From positions 1 through 64,000 of the forward strand of contig NZ_JAFUAG010000003.1 in assembly GCF_017464355.1 (NCBI RefSeq): 64,000 nucleotides of DNA. Reading direction: 5' to 3'. The position numbers and the translations under genes were made by a program. Below the pieces are notes generated by a model that saw only the letters and a program-made list of their open reading frames with translations, did no database searches and was not told where the DNA came from. Shown piece after piece: positions 39,917 through 48,668 of this stretch (position 1 is its first letter; every line of letters begins with the position of its first letter). Origin of the DNA: Ruminococcus sp. Its GTDB lineage: Bacteria; Bacillota; Clostridia; Oscillospirales; Ruminococcaceae.

Positions 39917-41350
39917 TCACAGCTCTTTGAGCGCCTCTGCAACTACCTCACGCTCATCAAAGTGTATCTTCACGCCGCCTGCCAGTATCTGGTAGTCCTC
40001 GTGACCCTTGCCTGCCAGCACGATGATATCGTCCTTCTCGGCATTCTTTATAGCCCAGTGTATGGCCTCACGCCTGTCGGTTATGCGGATATAGGGCGTT
40101 TCCTTGTCCCTGAGGCCCTCCAGCACATCGTTTATGATATCGTCGGGGTCTTCGTTTCTCGGGTTGTCCGAGGTAACTATGAGGAAATCAGCGTGTTCCG
40201 CCGCTGCTGCCGCCATGGGCGCACGCTTGGTGCGGTCACGGTTTCCGCCGCAGCCGAAGAGGCATTTCACTTTGCCGACAGCACCGTCCTTAATGGCAGA
40301 AAGCACGTTTATCAGGGCATCGGGGGTGTGTGCGTAGTCGCATATCACCGTGAAGTCCCGTCCCGTAGGAACTATCTCAGCCCTGCCTCGGACACCATGT
40401 ATGTTCTCAAATTCCTTTATGGTCCTGCAGGGGCCGTAGCCCAGCACCTCCATGCAGGCTATCACAGCCAGCGAGTTTGATACATTGAAAAGTCCGGGCA
40501 TATTGAAGCTAACGTTCTTCTTGTTGCTGCCGTCATCGAAAACGTACTTTACCCCCGTAGTGCTGAGCATGACGTCCTCCGCCATGAAATCAGCGCTGCC
40601 GTTGACCGAGTAGGTCTTGCAGGGGCAGGGTATCTCTCGGGTGTAGCGTACACCGTGTTCGTCGTCGATGTTGATTATAGCTGTATCGGATATATCAAAA
40701 AGCAGCTTTTTCGCCTGATAGTAGTTTTCCATAGTCCCGTGGACATCCAGATGATCCTGGGTCAGGTTCGTGAATATGCCTACCTTGAAACGGCAGCCCT
40801 GCACCCTCTTCTGCTCCAGTCCCTGAGAGGATACCTCCATTACAGTGTACCTGCACCCTGCGTCTGCCATTTTTCTCAGCAGCTCAAAGAGGTCGTAGGG
40901 CTCGGGGGTAGTCCTTGCAGTAGGGAAGACCTCCTCACCTATCTCGTTCTGGCAGGTGCCTATAAGTCCCACCTTGCAGCCGAAGCCGCTCAACACCTTC
41001 TTGATGACGGTGGTAATGGTGGTCTTGCCGTTGGTGCCTGTTACACCTATCAGTTCTACCTCTCTTTCGGGGTGGCCGAACCATGCAGCGCAAAGCCTGG
41101 GGAAAGCAGCTCTGGTGTCCTCCACCAGTATCTGTCTTTCCAGCCCCAGGTCACGCTCGCAGACCACTGCGGCGCAGCCCTTGTCCAGCATCTGCTGTGC
41201 GGCATCGTGTCCGTCAAAGGTCTTGCCCTTTATGCACACGAACAGGCTGCCCTCCCTGACCTCGCCTCTCGTATCCGAGGTCAGACCCGTTATTTCCATA
41301 TCGGGCAGAGCAGTTTCTGCCACATCTTTTATAAGCTCGTAAAGTTTCAT
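39917..41350 (-). CDS. murE: UDP-MurNAc-dipeptide meso-diaminopimelate ligase
   Basis: MurE adds the third residue of the stem peptide. The protein (477 residues from ATG 41350) has the ATP loop GVTGTNGKTTITTV, ARTTPEPYDLFELL, MEVSSQGLEQKRV, TNLTQDHLDVHGTMENY, CDYAHTPDALINVL and the SDNPRNEDP motif. DNPR marks enzymes that add meso-diaminopimelate rather than lysine, so the wall is predicted to be DAP-type. Start choice: AAGGGA lies 9 bases before ATG 41350 but touches the alternative ATG 41359. It lies between the PASTA-PBP and murF. Confidence 0.95.
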   Translation of the reverse strand: MKLYELIKDVAETALPDMEITGLTSDTRGEVREGSLFVCIKGKTFDGHDAAQQMLDKGCAAVVCERDLGLERQILVEDTRAAFPRLCAAWFGHPEREVELIGVTGTNGKTTITTVIKKVLSGFGCKVGLIGTCQNEIGEEVFPTARTTPEPYDLFELLRKMADAGCRYTVMEVSSQGLEQKRVQGCRFKVGIFTNLTQDHLDVHGTMENYYQAKKLLFDISDTAIINIDDEHGVRYTREIPCPCKTYSVNGSADFMAEDVMLSTTGVKYVFDDGSNKKNVSFNMPGLFNVSNSLAVIACMEVLGYGPCRTIKEFENIHGVRGRAEIVPTGRDFTVICDYAHTPDALINVLSAIKDGAVGKVKCLFGCGGNRDRTKRAPMAAAAAEHADFLIVTSDNPRNEDPDDIINDVLEGLRDKETPYIRITDRREAIHWAIKNAEKDDIIVLAGKGHEDYQILAGGVKIHFDEREVVAEALKEL

Positions 41351-41373
41351 TATGCTCATTCCCTTAAATAATT

Positions 41374-43707
41374 TTACTGCGAAGCGACTTCCATGGTCGC
41401 AAATGTTACCGTTACCGCCGTACCCAGAGGAACGCTGGTGCCGGGTTCGTAGGTCTGGTCGTCCAGTGCATAGCTGACTTCTTCTGCAGCCGCAGCGCCC
41501 TCAGCTATGAGGTTCAGGCCGTACATATCCAGTGTTTCCTTGGCCTGGCTTCTGGTAAGGCCCTGTATATTGGGCACTGTTACCTTTTCGATCTCAGCCT
41601 TCTGGTCGGTGTACAGCACTACAGAACCGCCGTGTTCTATCTTGACGCCTGCGGGCATCTGCCTGAGTACAGTTTCGCCCTCGCCCTTGACCTTTACAGT
41701 AAAGCCAAGCTCTTCCAGTGTCTTCTGTGCGTCCTCAACAGTGTAATACTGCACGTTGGGCACATTTATGGAAACTGTTTCCAGTTCCTCCTCTGTATAG
41801 TTGGGGAACATACCCATGTAGGGCAGCACCTCGCTGAGTACCTCCTGGCAGATAGGCGCAGCCACCTGGCTTCCGTAGAACTGTTCGCCTGTAGGGTGGT
41901 CCACCATTACCAGCATGATCACCTGGGGGTCTTCCGCAGGGGCAAAAGCGCAGTAGGAACCCACATAGGTATCGCCCTTTGCGTTTTCGTCCAGCTTCTG
42001 TGAAGTACCCGACTTGCCGCCTATGCTGTAGCCGGGGATATAGCAGTTGGAGCTCTTGTTCGTTTCAACAACGCCCTTCAGTATCTCTCTCATCTGTGCC
42101 GAGGTCTCTTCGGAGATTATCTGCCTTTTTACCTCGGTATCGTTTCTCTTTACCACGTTGCCGTTCTGGTCGGTCACGCTGCCCACAACTCTCGGCGTCA
42201 GCACATAGCCTCCGTTTACCGCCGCAGAAACGGCAGTTATCATCTGTATGGGTGTTACCTTGTTGGTCTGGCCGAAAGCTGAGGTCGCCAGTTCAACGGG
42301 ACCCAGCCAGTTCAGCGAGTGGATATTGTAGGAATTTACCTCACCGGGCAGGTCAATGCCTGTCAGTTCATTATAACCGAAACCATCAAAATACTTTGTA
42401 AAATTATCTGCACCCAGCTTAAGGCCTATCTGCACGAAGGCAGGGTTGCAGGAGTTCGCCATGGCCTCCGCCAGGTTCTGTCCGCCGTGGTCGCCTGTGG
42501 TCCAGCAGGATATCTCTCTGTCCTCCACGTTTATGTGGTTGTTGCAGTAGAAGATATCGTTCATGGTTATAGCCTTTTCCTCCAGCACCGCTGAGCCTGT
42601 GATTATCTTGAATACCGAACCGGGGAAGTACAGTTCCGAAACGCACTTGTCCTTCCACTGCAGGCTCCAGGCATCTCTCCTTGCGTCCTCGTATTCATCG
42701 GTGCCTTTCAGGGCAGCCAGTTCTTCGGCCACCTGCTTGTCGGTCAGCACTGAGGGCTCGTTGGGGTCGTAGCTGTAGGCAGTAGCCTCCGCATAGACCT
42801 CGCCCGTCTTGGGGTTCATGATGATACCGCAGACCCTGTCCGTAGGCAGGTTCTCCTCATAGGCCTTCTGCAGGCCTTTTTCCAGCATATACTGTATGTT
42901 TATGTCGATGTTCAGGTTGAGGTCGTTGCCGTTCTGCACATCGTAGCTCTGCTTGTACCTGTAGGGGATATCATTGCCGTCCTTGTCCTTGGCAGTGATG
43001 ACTCTTCCGTCAACGCCTTTGAGGTAGTCGTCGTAATAGGCCTCCAGCCCGTACACGCCGTCATCGTTGTCGTTGATATATCCCAGCACATTGGCAGCCA
43101 GCCCCTCCTGGGGGTAAACGCGCCTTGTCTGGGGCTCGCCTCTTATACCGTCTATGTGCAGCTCTGTCAGCTTTGCCTCTATCTCGTCACGGGTAGCCTT
43201 TTCTATCTCCGATCTCAGCACGATGTACTGGCTCGAAGTATCGCTCAGCTTCTCCCTGACCTCCTTGGTGTCCAGCTGCAGCTTCACCGCCACGAACTCC
43301 ACCAGTTCATCGAAGGTCTGCTGGCCCGTCTTGGCTTCTGCCAGCTGTTCCTGATATTTTTCCTTTTTCTTCAGGTCATCCGCCTTGGCTATGGCTCCGT
43401 TGAGTTCCTCTATCCAGTCATCTCTCTTGTCGCACTGCTGCTTGAGCATGACAGGGTCAACGTAGATCTTGTACACCGTGGCGCTCTGTGCAAGCACATT
43501 GCCCTTGGCGTCATACATGGTACCTCTCGAAGCGGTGACTACTGTGGATTTCAGCTGCTGTGAATTAGCCAGCTCCTTCCACTTTGCCCCCTCTTTGATA
43601 GATACCTTCCATATGCCCCATATCATGTATATCAGCAGCACCAGCACTGGCAGACACAGCCATATGGTGAGCCTTGTTTTCATTTTAAGGCTGGGCTTAT
43701 CGGTCAT
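41374..43707 (-). CDS. Class B penicillin-binding protein with PASTA domains (FtsI/SpoVD type)
   Basis: This transpeptidase cross-links septal peptidoglycan. The 777-residue protein has a cytoplasmic start, a membrane segment at about 13-32, a dimerisation domain (about 55-255) and the transpeptidase domain (about 290-620) with Ser364 in PGSVFKI, the SCN motif (MANSCNPAF) and KSGT (GKSGTSQK). Two PASTA domains follow (about 640-770; VPNVQYYTVEDAQKTLEELG, VPNIQGLTRSQAKETLDMYG). PASTA domains are typical of SpoVD and of some vegetative PBPs. ATG 43707 is chosen for GGAGG 11 bases upstream. The dcw position makes it the FtsW partner. Confidence 0.92.
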   Translation of the reverse strand: MTDKPSLKMKTRLTIWLCLPVLVLLIYMIWGIWKVSIKEGAKWKELANSQQLKSTVVTASRGTMYDAKGNVLAQSATVYKIYVDPVMLKQQCDKRDDWIEELNGAIAKADDLKKKEKYQEQLAEAKTGQQTFDELVEFVAVKLQLDTKEVREKLSDTSSQYIVLRSEIEKATRDEIEAKLTELHIDGIRGEPQTRRVYPQEGLAANVLGYINDNDDGVYGLEAYYDDYLKGVDGRVITAKDKDGNDIPYRYKQSYDVQNGNDLNLNIDINIQYMLEKGLQKAYEENLPTDRVCGIIMNPKTGEVYAEATAYSYDPNEPSVLTDKQVAEELAALKGTDEYEDARRDAWSLQWKDKCVSELYFPGSVFKIITGSAVLEEKAITMNDIFYCNNHINVEDREISCWTTGDHGGQNLAEAMANSCNPAFVQIGLKLGADNFTKYFDGFGYNELTGIDLPGEVNSYNIHSLNWLGPVELATSAFGQTNKVTPIQMITAVSAAVNGGYVLTPRVVGSVTDQNGNVVKRNDTEVKRQIISEETSAQMREILKGVVETNKSSNCYIPGYSIGGKSGTSQKLDENAKGDTYVGSYCAFAPAEDPQVIMLVMVDHPTGEQFYGSQVAAPICQEVLSEVLPYMGMFPNYTEEELETVSINVPNVQYYTVEDAQKTLEELGFTVKVKGEGETVLRQMPAGVKIEHGGSVVLYTDQKAEIEKVTVPNIQGLTRSQAKETLDMYGLNLIAEGAAAAEEVSYALDDQTYEPGTSVPLGTAVTVTFATMEVASQ

Positions 43708-43804
43708 TGTAAAGCATACCTCCGTAACAAAAAATGCCATTTTAAAATAGAACAAGAAAGCTAAGCACATTTCGGGTACTTAACTTTCTTTTATAATATA
43801 TGTC

Positions 43805-44320
43805 CTAAAGTCCTATATATTCCGCCAGTGAATTGAACCATTGCTTTATGCGGACGAAAGCGTCTTCGTCCCCGTCGTTCTTCACCTCAGCCACTGACGG
43901 TGTTTCGACCTCTATGTACTCTATCTGTGATTTATCCAGCTTCTGCAGGCCAAGGTCATCTCTGGCATATTCCTCCACCTTGGTCATGTTCATGCGCTCA
44001 GCTATCTCTGACTGCATACTTACGTTCTCGTTCTGTATGAGAGCCAGCTCCTTTTCGAGACCTGCCCTTTCGTTATACAGCCTGGATATCTCCACCTTGC
44101 CGTAGATAAGGCTTCCCATAAGGGTAACAGCTATGCTGAGAAGTACAGCCCATGCCAGCTTTGCAGGCAGGCTCATAGCGGGCGCAGACTTTACCTTGTT
44201 CTTTCTGCGCTCCTCCTCGCGGACAGCTTCGTCCTCTTTCTCCTCATGCTCCTGCACAGGCTCCTCATAGGGCATTTCCAGTTCATGTGCCAGGTTGCCG
44301 CGGTCATTGTATTTTACCAT
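43805..44320 (-). CDS. ftsL: FtsL-like septum protein
   Basis: FtsL forms a bitopic coiled-coil with FtsB/DivIC and FtsQ that activates septal synthesis. The 171-residue protein has a charged Glu/Lys-rich cytoplasmic part (1-50), one membrane segment (about 52-74, LAWAVLLSIAVTLMGSLIYG), then a coiled coil (75-110; LYNERAGLEKELALIQNENVSMQSEI) and the MTKVEEYARDDLGLQKLDKSQ block common to FtsL/DivIC. Position between rsmH and the PBP gene is the standard place for ftsL. Its sequence is poorly conserved, so context carries much of the call. Confidence 0.85.
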   Translation of the reverse strand: MVKYNDRGNLAHELEMPYEEPVQEHEEKEDEAVREEERRKNKVKSAPAMSLPAKLAWAVLLSIAVTLMGSLIYGKVEISRLYNERAGLEKELALIQNENVSMQSEIAERMNMTKVEEYARDDLGLQKLDKSQIEYIEVETPSVAEVKNDGDEDAFVRIKQWFNSLAEYIGL

Positions 44321-44416
44321 CTATATACACCTCTGTATGCGCTTTTGGCGCACGGAAAAAATTTTTAACACAAGCGTCGTCTGTTTCTTTTGTTGTCTTC
44401 CGATGTTTCCTGCCCG

Positions 44417-45364
44417 CTATATTATCGGGTCATCTTTTTCTGCTTTTATCTTTTCTATTATCCTGAGCTTTGCGCTGTGCGCCCGTCTGTTCTCGGCGTT
44501 CTCTTTCTCGTCGGGTTCAATGGGCTTGCGGGTGATGAGCTTTCCTCTCGGTGTCCTTCCGCATACGCATACAGGGAAGTCAGGCGGGCATATACACCCC
44601 TGACAGAAGCTGCGGAAACGCTGCTTCACCAGCCTGTCCTCCAGCGAATGGAAGGTTATTATGCAAAGCCTCCCCCCCACGTTCAGCAGGTCGAAGGCCT
44701 TGTCAAGAGCCACGCTCAGGTGCTCAAGTTCGGCATTTACCTCTATCCTTATGGCCTGGAAAGTCTTCTTGCAGGGATTTTTGTCCCGCCTTGCCTTCTG
44801 GGGCACTGCGGACTTTATTATCTCCGCCAGCTCCAGCGTAGTCTCTATGGGCTTTTCCTGCCTTGCCTGAACTATCTTCTTTGCTATATTGCGGGAGAAT
44901 TTTTCCTCCCCGTACTCGAACAGTATCCTCGCCAGGGTCTTTTCATCGTAGCTGTTCATCACATCTTTGGCGGAGATCCCCTCGCTGCTCATGCGCATAT
45001 CCAGCGGCGCATCAGCGTGGTATGAGAACCCTCTCTCCGCATTATCCAGCTGATAGGAAGATACCCCCAGGTCCATGAGTATACCGTCAGCGCCCTCTAT
45101 CCCCAGACGCTCGAATATCTCGTCCAGCTCGGAATAATTTCCTCTCACCACAGTTGCGGGCAGCCCAGCCAGCCTTTCAGTGGCAACAGCCACCGCCTCG
45201 GGGTCTCTGTCCACCGAGATGAGCCTGCCTGTGGTCAGCCTTTTGGCTATCTCACGGGAATGTCCCGCGCCCCCCGCAGTACCGTCACAATAGATACCCC
45301 CGGGGTTTATGTTCAGTCCTTCAATGCACTCGTTCAGCAGAACAGGTATGTGCTTGAATTCCAT
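44417..45364 (-). CDS. rsmH: 16S rRNA (cytosine1402-N4)-methyltransferase
   Basis: RsmH methylates C1402 in the decoding centre of 16S rRNA using SAM. The 315-residue protein has FKHIPVLLNECIEGLNINPGG, CDGTAGGAGHSREIAKRL, DGILMDLGVSSYQLDNAERGFSY, PLDMRMSSEGISAKDVMN and IITFHSLEDRLVKQRF, all family signatures. The start ATG follows the mraZ stop directly, with AAGGAGTTGG upstream. mraZ-rsmH-ftsL is the standard head of the dcw cluster. The C-terminal half has the usual Lys/Arg-rich end. Confidence 0.96.
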   Translation of the reverse strand: MEFKHIPVLLNECIEGLNINPGGIYCDGTAGGAGHSREIAKRLTTGRLISVDRDPEAVAVATERLAGLPATVVRGNYSELDEIFERLGIEGADGILMDLGVSSYQLDNAERGFSYHADAPLDMRMSSEGISAKDVMNSYDEKTLARILFEYGEEKFSRNIAKKIVQARQEKPIETTLELAEIIKSAVPQKARRDKNPCKKTFQAIRIEVNAELEHLSVALDKAFDLLNVGGRLCIITFHSLEDRLVKQRFRSFCQGCICPPDFPVCVCGRTPRGKLITRKPIEPDEKENAENRRAHSAKLRIIEKIKAEKDDPII

Positions 45365-45796
45365 CTAGATCCCAACTCCTTCAAGAGCCTCCAGCAAAGC
45401 CGCATCATCAAGCTTGGCGCTGCGTTCTTCCCACCTGGCCTTGTCCCAGATCTCGCAGCGGTCTGTCAGACCCATGACGATTATCTCCTTTTCCAGACCC
45501 GCCCAGTCTCTCAGCGGCTGGGGGATAAGTATCCTGCCCTGCTTGTCCGCCTCGGCCTCAACGGCGCTGCCTGTAAAGAAACGGATTATATCCCGCCCCT
45601 GTGCCAGCGGCATTTCGCGGAACTTCTCATTCAGCCTGTCGAAGTCCTCCTGGGAGAACACCAGCAGACAGTGGTCTATGCCCCTGGTAACGATGAAGCG
45701 CTCACCGATGATCTCACGGAACTTTATGGGAAAACTCATGCGTCCCTTAACGTCCATGCTCTGATTATATGTACCCATCAGGGTCTTCAAAGCCAA
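45365..45796 (-). CDS. mraZ: Transcriptional regulator MraZ
   Basis: MraZ is a ring-forming DNA-binding protein that controls the dcw promoter. The 143-residue protein holds two SpoVT/AbrB-like halves: MGTYNQSMDVKGRMSFPIKFRE and GSAVEAEADKQGRILIPQPLRDWAG, each with the DxxGR-(I/M)-x-(I/F)-P signature. The start is a TTG at 45796 with GAGGGGGTG about 6 bases upstream; an ATG at 45778 would give the compact family start but has no ribosome site. It leads the dcw operon, and its leader contains two promoters and repeated TGTAAC-type motifs that could be its own or another regulator's sites. Confidence 0.93.
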   Translation of the reverse strand: MALKTLMGTYNQSMDVKGRMSFPIKFREIIGERFIVTRGIDHCLLVFSQEDFDRLNEKFREMPLAQGRDIIRFFTGSAVEAEADKQGRILIPQPLRDWAGLEKEIIVMGLTDRCEIWDKARWEERSAKLDDAALLEALEGVGI

Positions 45797-45875
45797 GCGC
45801 TCACCCCCTCATTGACATCTTTCGCACAACACGGTGTCGTTTTGACACCCATTCGCACTTTTTACCACTATGACT

Positions 45876-45904
45876 ATTATACAGTATAATGAAAAAAATT
45901 GCAA
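45876..45904 (-). promoter_or_regulatory. Proximal mraZ (dcw) promoter
   Basis: TTGCAA (45899-45904) and TATAAT (45876-45881) are separated by 17 bp, about 75 bp before the mraZ start. Confidence 0.7.
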
Positions 45905-45965
45905 TTGTTATTTTTCCCGAAATATCAATGAAGCAGGGAATTTTATTGTACTCTGCGGCGGCCGT

Positions 45966-46032
45966 TTGTTACACGGCGGCGCATTTTGTAACTTTTGAAA
46001 GGTCGTCTGTAACTTTTCTGTAATTTGTAAAA
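45966..46032. promoter_or_regulatory. Cluster of TGTAAC-type motifs upstream of mraZ
   Basis: TGTTAC (about 45967), TGTAAC (45986), TGTAAC (46008), TGTAAT (46019) and TGTAAA (46026) occur within 66 bp. Three of the intervals are about 19, 22 and 11 bp, near multiples of a helical turn. They lie between the two mraZ promoters and could be an operator array or leader RNA elements. Confidence 0.4.
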
Positions 46033-46186
46033 TTTATATGAACTAAAACCGACCACAATATCTGGGTGTTTTTCCGAAATTTTTTTCGGATATCTAGTTG
46101 TCGTAAGTTGGTGAAGATCAATAAAATTACAAAAAAATTACACCTCAGGCTGTCACAAACGTATCACAGCACCTTTCTGTAAGATA

Positions 46187-46215
46187 ATTGTACCACAATA
46201 ACTGGTATTCGTCAA
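46187..46215 (-). promoter_or_regulatory. Distal mraZ (dcw) promoter
   Basis: TTGACG (46210-46215) and TACAAT (46187-46192) are 17 bp apart with an extended TGG. A transcript from here would carry a leader of about 385 bases before mraZ. The 45797-46579 gap has no gene; it holds the two promoters, the motif cluster, a small hairpin around TTTCCGAAA (about 46070-46091) and a terminator. Confidence 0.65.
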
Positions 46216-46483
46216 TAGGTTTTGCGAAAAAAACACACTAAATGCAGAAACTTTCGCGCTTTATCGCTTTACTGTGTAATCTGATGTACAGTTGCAGATA
46301 TCACTTGCGCCGAAAAACTAAAAAACGGTTACAAGACATTTTGTTAATCTCTTTAATTATTACAAAACCATGCTTTTCAAAAATTCACACTTTTTTCATG
46401 TCCCGCCCCCGTGAACATCTGCCAAATCAAACACTTCCGCCATATGCAGCCGAGTTTTCAACATCGATTTCGTCATCATGCAC

Positions 46484-46516
46484 AAAAATAGAATGACCGC
46501 CCGCAGACGGTCATTC
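46484..46516 (-). terminator. Terminator of the DUF4261-like gene
   Basis: GAATGACCG/CGGTCATTC arms (46491-46499 / 46508-46516) are followed on the minus strand by TATTTTTG. Confidence 0.85.
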
Positions 46517-46579
46517 CTGTTGTTTTTTATCGCAGTTTCTTCTGCACCCGAATATATGCCGTGCTATCGGGCTTTTCGC

Positions 46580-47455
46580 TCATCTTCTGCCCGCAGCATA
46601 TTCTCCCGCCTCTATATCAAGCACAGGGCGCGCAGGCTGTATCAGCGCATCTTCATACTGACATCTCCACATTACCTCATGGCTGATATTTCCGCTTTTA
46701 TCAAGGCCGTCAATGGTCTCTCCGCTTTTTATGGGTGCGTTGTTGGCAAAGTTGTATATGCAGATATTGTAAACGTAATTCGTAACATCGTTGGGGTCAA
46801 GGCCGTTGAAATGCAGCTGCACATCGGGGAGGTCAACGGCGTACATACCCAGGGTATCCACCACCATGTCGCCGTTGGTGCCGCTTATGTTGAAAAATCT
46901 TGCGTTCACGCAGGTGAAGATGAACCGCTGATCTCTCGGCACTTTTCCGTTCAATAGCTTTTCGGGCAATATCAGCTTGCCCGCAGTAGGCGTCCATACT
47001 GCCTTGCACTGAGGGAAAAGCTCCAGCGCCACCTCCAGCATATCCATGAGCATCTCGCACCTGTCCCGATAGTCCAGTGCAGCACCGCCCATCATATCCG
47101 ATATAAAGCAGCTGTACCTGCATTTATCGAGTATCTCTCCGCCATCGGGCATATCCCACAGCTGGGTGCGCACCAGTTCACCGTACTTGCTGCTGTCAAA
47201 TTCAAGCCCCTGAGCCAGCAGTGCTATGGGGGGAATATCAGCGTCCTTGAAATGGGAAGTGTACTTCTTCACCGCACAGCTGAGCATTTCGCCCTCGCTG
47301 CTGACAGGGTCTATATCCCCGAATTTTTTCGCAGCCGCCTGCATAAATCTCTCAGGCTCGATAAGCTCGGGCTTCTCCTCAAACAGCAGGTATATCATCA
47401 GCATATTTGCAAATCCTGCCTGCTGTGAAAGATCCTGTTTCATCTCATCGCTCAT
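46580..47455 (-). CDS. DUF4261-like protein
   Basis: This 291-residue cytoplasmic protein has no membrane segment. The C-terminal half (about 110-285; DMMGGAALDYRDRCEMLMD, LELFPQCKAVWTPTAGKLI, RFIFTCVNARFFNI, DVVDTLGMYAVDLPDVQ-like stretch) resembles the DUF4261 family, of unknown function. The N-terminal half is helical and unplaced. It follows the membrane-protein gene at 47491 by 35 bp and shares its promoter. A terminator closes the pair. The family call is from memory of motif style and is moderate. Confidence 0.65.
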   Translation of the reverse strand: MSDEMKQDLSQQAGFANMLMIYLLFEEKPELIEPERFMQAAAKKFGDIDPVSSEGEMLSCAVKKYTSHFKDADIPPIALLAQGLEFDSSKYGELVRTQLWDMPDGGEILDKCRYSCFISDMMGGAALDYRDRCEMLMDMLEVALELFPQCKAVWTPTAGKLILPEKLLNGKVPRDQRFIFTCVNARFFNISGTNGDMVVDTLGMYAVDLPDVQLHFNGLDPNDVTNYVYNICIYNFANNAPIKSGETIDGLDKSGNISHEVMWRCQYEDALIQPARPVLDIEAGEYAAGRR

Positions 47456-47490
47456 GGTGTTGTCCTCCTTCTGTCATAAAGCTGTCATGC

Positions 47491-48519
47491 TTATTCTTCT
47501 ATTATGCCGCCTAGCCCCAGCTTTACTATATTGCTGACCCTGCGGTTATCGCCGTCTATAAAAGCCTCCAGGTAGACTATCTGTCCCCGTCTGTCAACAG
47601 GCACAAGGTTCGGCATACCCTCGCCGAAGTTCAGGTCTGTCATGTAATTCATATAGATCTCCGTATTGTTTTTCATGTTTCTCTGACTTATGACCTCGTC
47701 GCCCTTTTTGTTCACCAGATAGAGATTTTTCAGCTCTCCCTCATCGGGGCGTGTGCTCCTCACCAGATACTCATGCTCATAGGTCAGGGTGAACATACTT
47801 GTGTAGTCGTCCGCAAAATCCTTGCTGCGGCCGTCCAGCTCGCAGATAAGGCCGCTGTGTTCATACAGCCTGACAGTATGTTCATTGTTCTCCCACAGCT
47901 TGTCTTTCAGTTCAAGCTGATCTTTCTTTGCCACCTGCGCAACGTTTTTTCCGTCCTTTTCAAGGGCATATTCAGGAACGGATACCCGCCCTCTGCTGTA
48001 TCTGGATCTCCTCGAGTAGCTGTTATCATGAAAGGCGACCGTAAAACCGTCACCCTTCAGCTCATGGGAAGACAGTTCCTTCAGGTCCCTGCCGCAGTCT
48101 ATGTACAGGCTTGTCAGCTTCATTATCCTGAGCCCCCTGTAGCCGTTCAGCTCCGTCTGTATATCCCAGCGGTTTTTGACAGGCTGTGTCAGCAGCATTA
48201 TAACAGCGAAGAAAGCCGCGGCTATCATAGCCGCAGGCGAAAAGAACAGCTTGTCCTCAGACTTGTTCCGCCTGCCCAGCTTGTAGACCGACGACCCCGC
48301 AAAAGCTCCCAGCACCATAGCAGCGGCGCTCCCGAACTCCTCCGCAAGCTCAGCCCCCAGGAACTGCCGCACCTGTTTAAGCCCGTTGACACCTATGGCG
48401 GTATCCGGCGTGCAGTCTGCCTTATGCGCCGCCAACAGCATAGCCACAGTAAAGTACACCGCCGTCCCGATAAGAAAAGAGATAAACAATTTCGGATCAA
48501 ATTTTTTTGTGTTTTTCAT
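47491..48519 (-). CDS. Unknown membrane protein
   Basis: I do not recognise this 342-residue protein. It has three membrane segments at about 12-31 (LFISFLIGTAVYFTVAMLLA), 64-78 and 92-112 (SPAAMIAAAFFAVIMLLTQ). The region from 115 to 342 is soluble and mixed alpha/beta, rich in charged residues, with an Arg/Ser cluster (SYSRRSRYSRGR) near 175. It has a consensus promoter and leads a two-gene operon with the DUF4261-like gene. No catalytic motif is evident. Confidence 0.7.
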   Translation of the reverse strand: MKNTKKFDPKLFISFLIGTAVYFTVAMLLAAHKADCTPDTAIGVNGLKQVRQFLGAELAEEFGSAAAMVLGAFAGSSVYKLGRRNKSEDKLFFSPAAMIAAAFFAVIMLLTQPVKNRWDIQTELNGYRGLRIMKLTSLYIDCGRDLKELSSHELKGDGFTVAFHDNSYSRRSRYSRGRVSVPEYALEKDGKNVAQVAKKDQLELKDKLWENNEHTVRLYEHSGLICELDGRSKDFADDYTSMFTLTYEHEYLVRSTRPDEGELKNLYLVNKKGDEVISQRNMKNNTEIYMNYMTDLNFGEGMPNLVPVDRRGQIVYLEAFIDGDNRRVSNIVKLGLGGIIEE

Positions 48520-48565
48520 TGTCGCTTCCTCTGTTCGCCTTTAGTGTATCATTCTGTCCATGACT

Positions 48566-48594
48566 ATTATATATCGAATTATCCTGCCTGTCAA
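48566..48594 (-). promoter_or_regulatory. Promoter of the 47491-46580 gene pair
   Basis: TTGACA (48589-48594) and TATAAT (48566-48571) are separated by 17 bp, a full consensus. Confidence 0.85.
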
Positions 48595-48621
48595 TACATG
48601 GAAAAGGCATGGCATACAAAA

Positions 48622-48651
48622 ACGGCACCCACGGAAGTCCGTGAGTGCCGT
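48622..48651 (-). terminator. Terminator of thrS
   Basis: The stem ACGGCAC..CACGG/CCGTG..GTGCCGT is followed on the minus strand by TTTTTG. Confidence 0.9.
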
Positions 48652-48668
48652 CCGATATTTACAGTATA

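Noticed and set aside
46242..46496. 84-codon plus-strand open frame in the mraZ upstream gap
   Set aside because: There is no ribosome site, and it runs through the terminator of the opposing gene.
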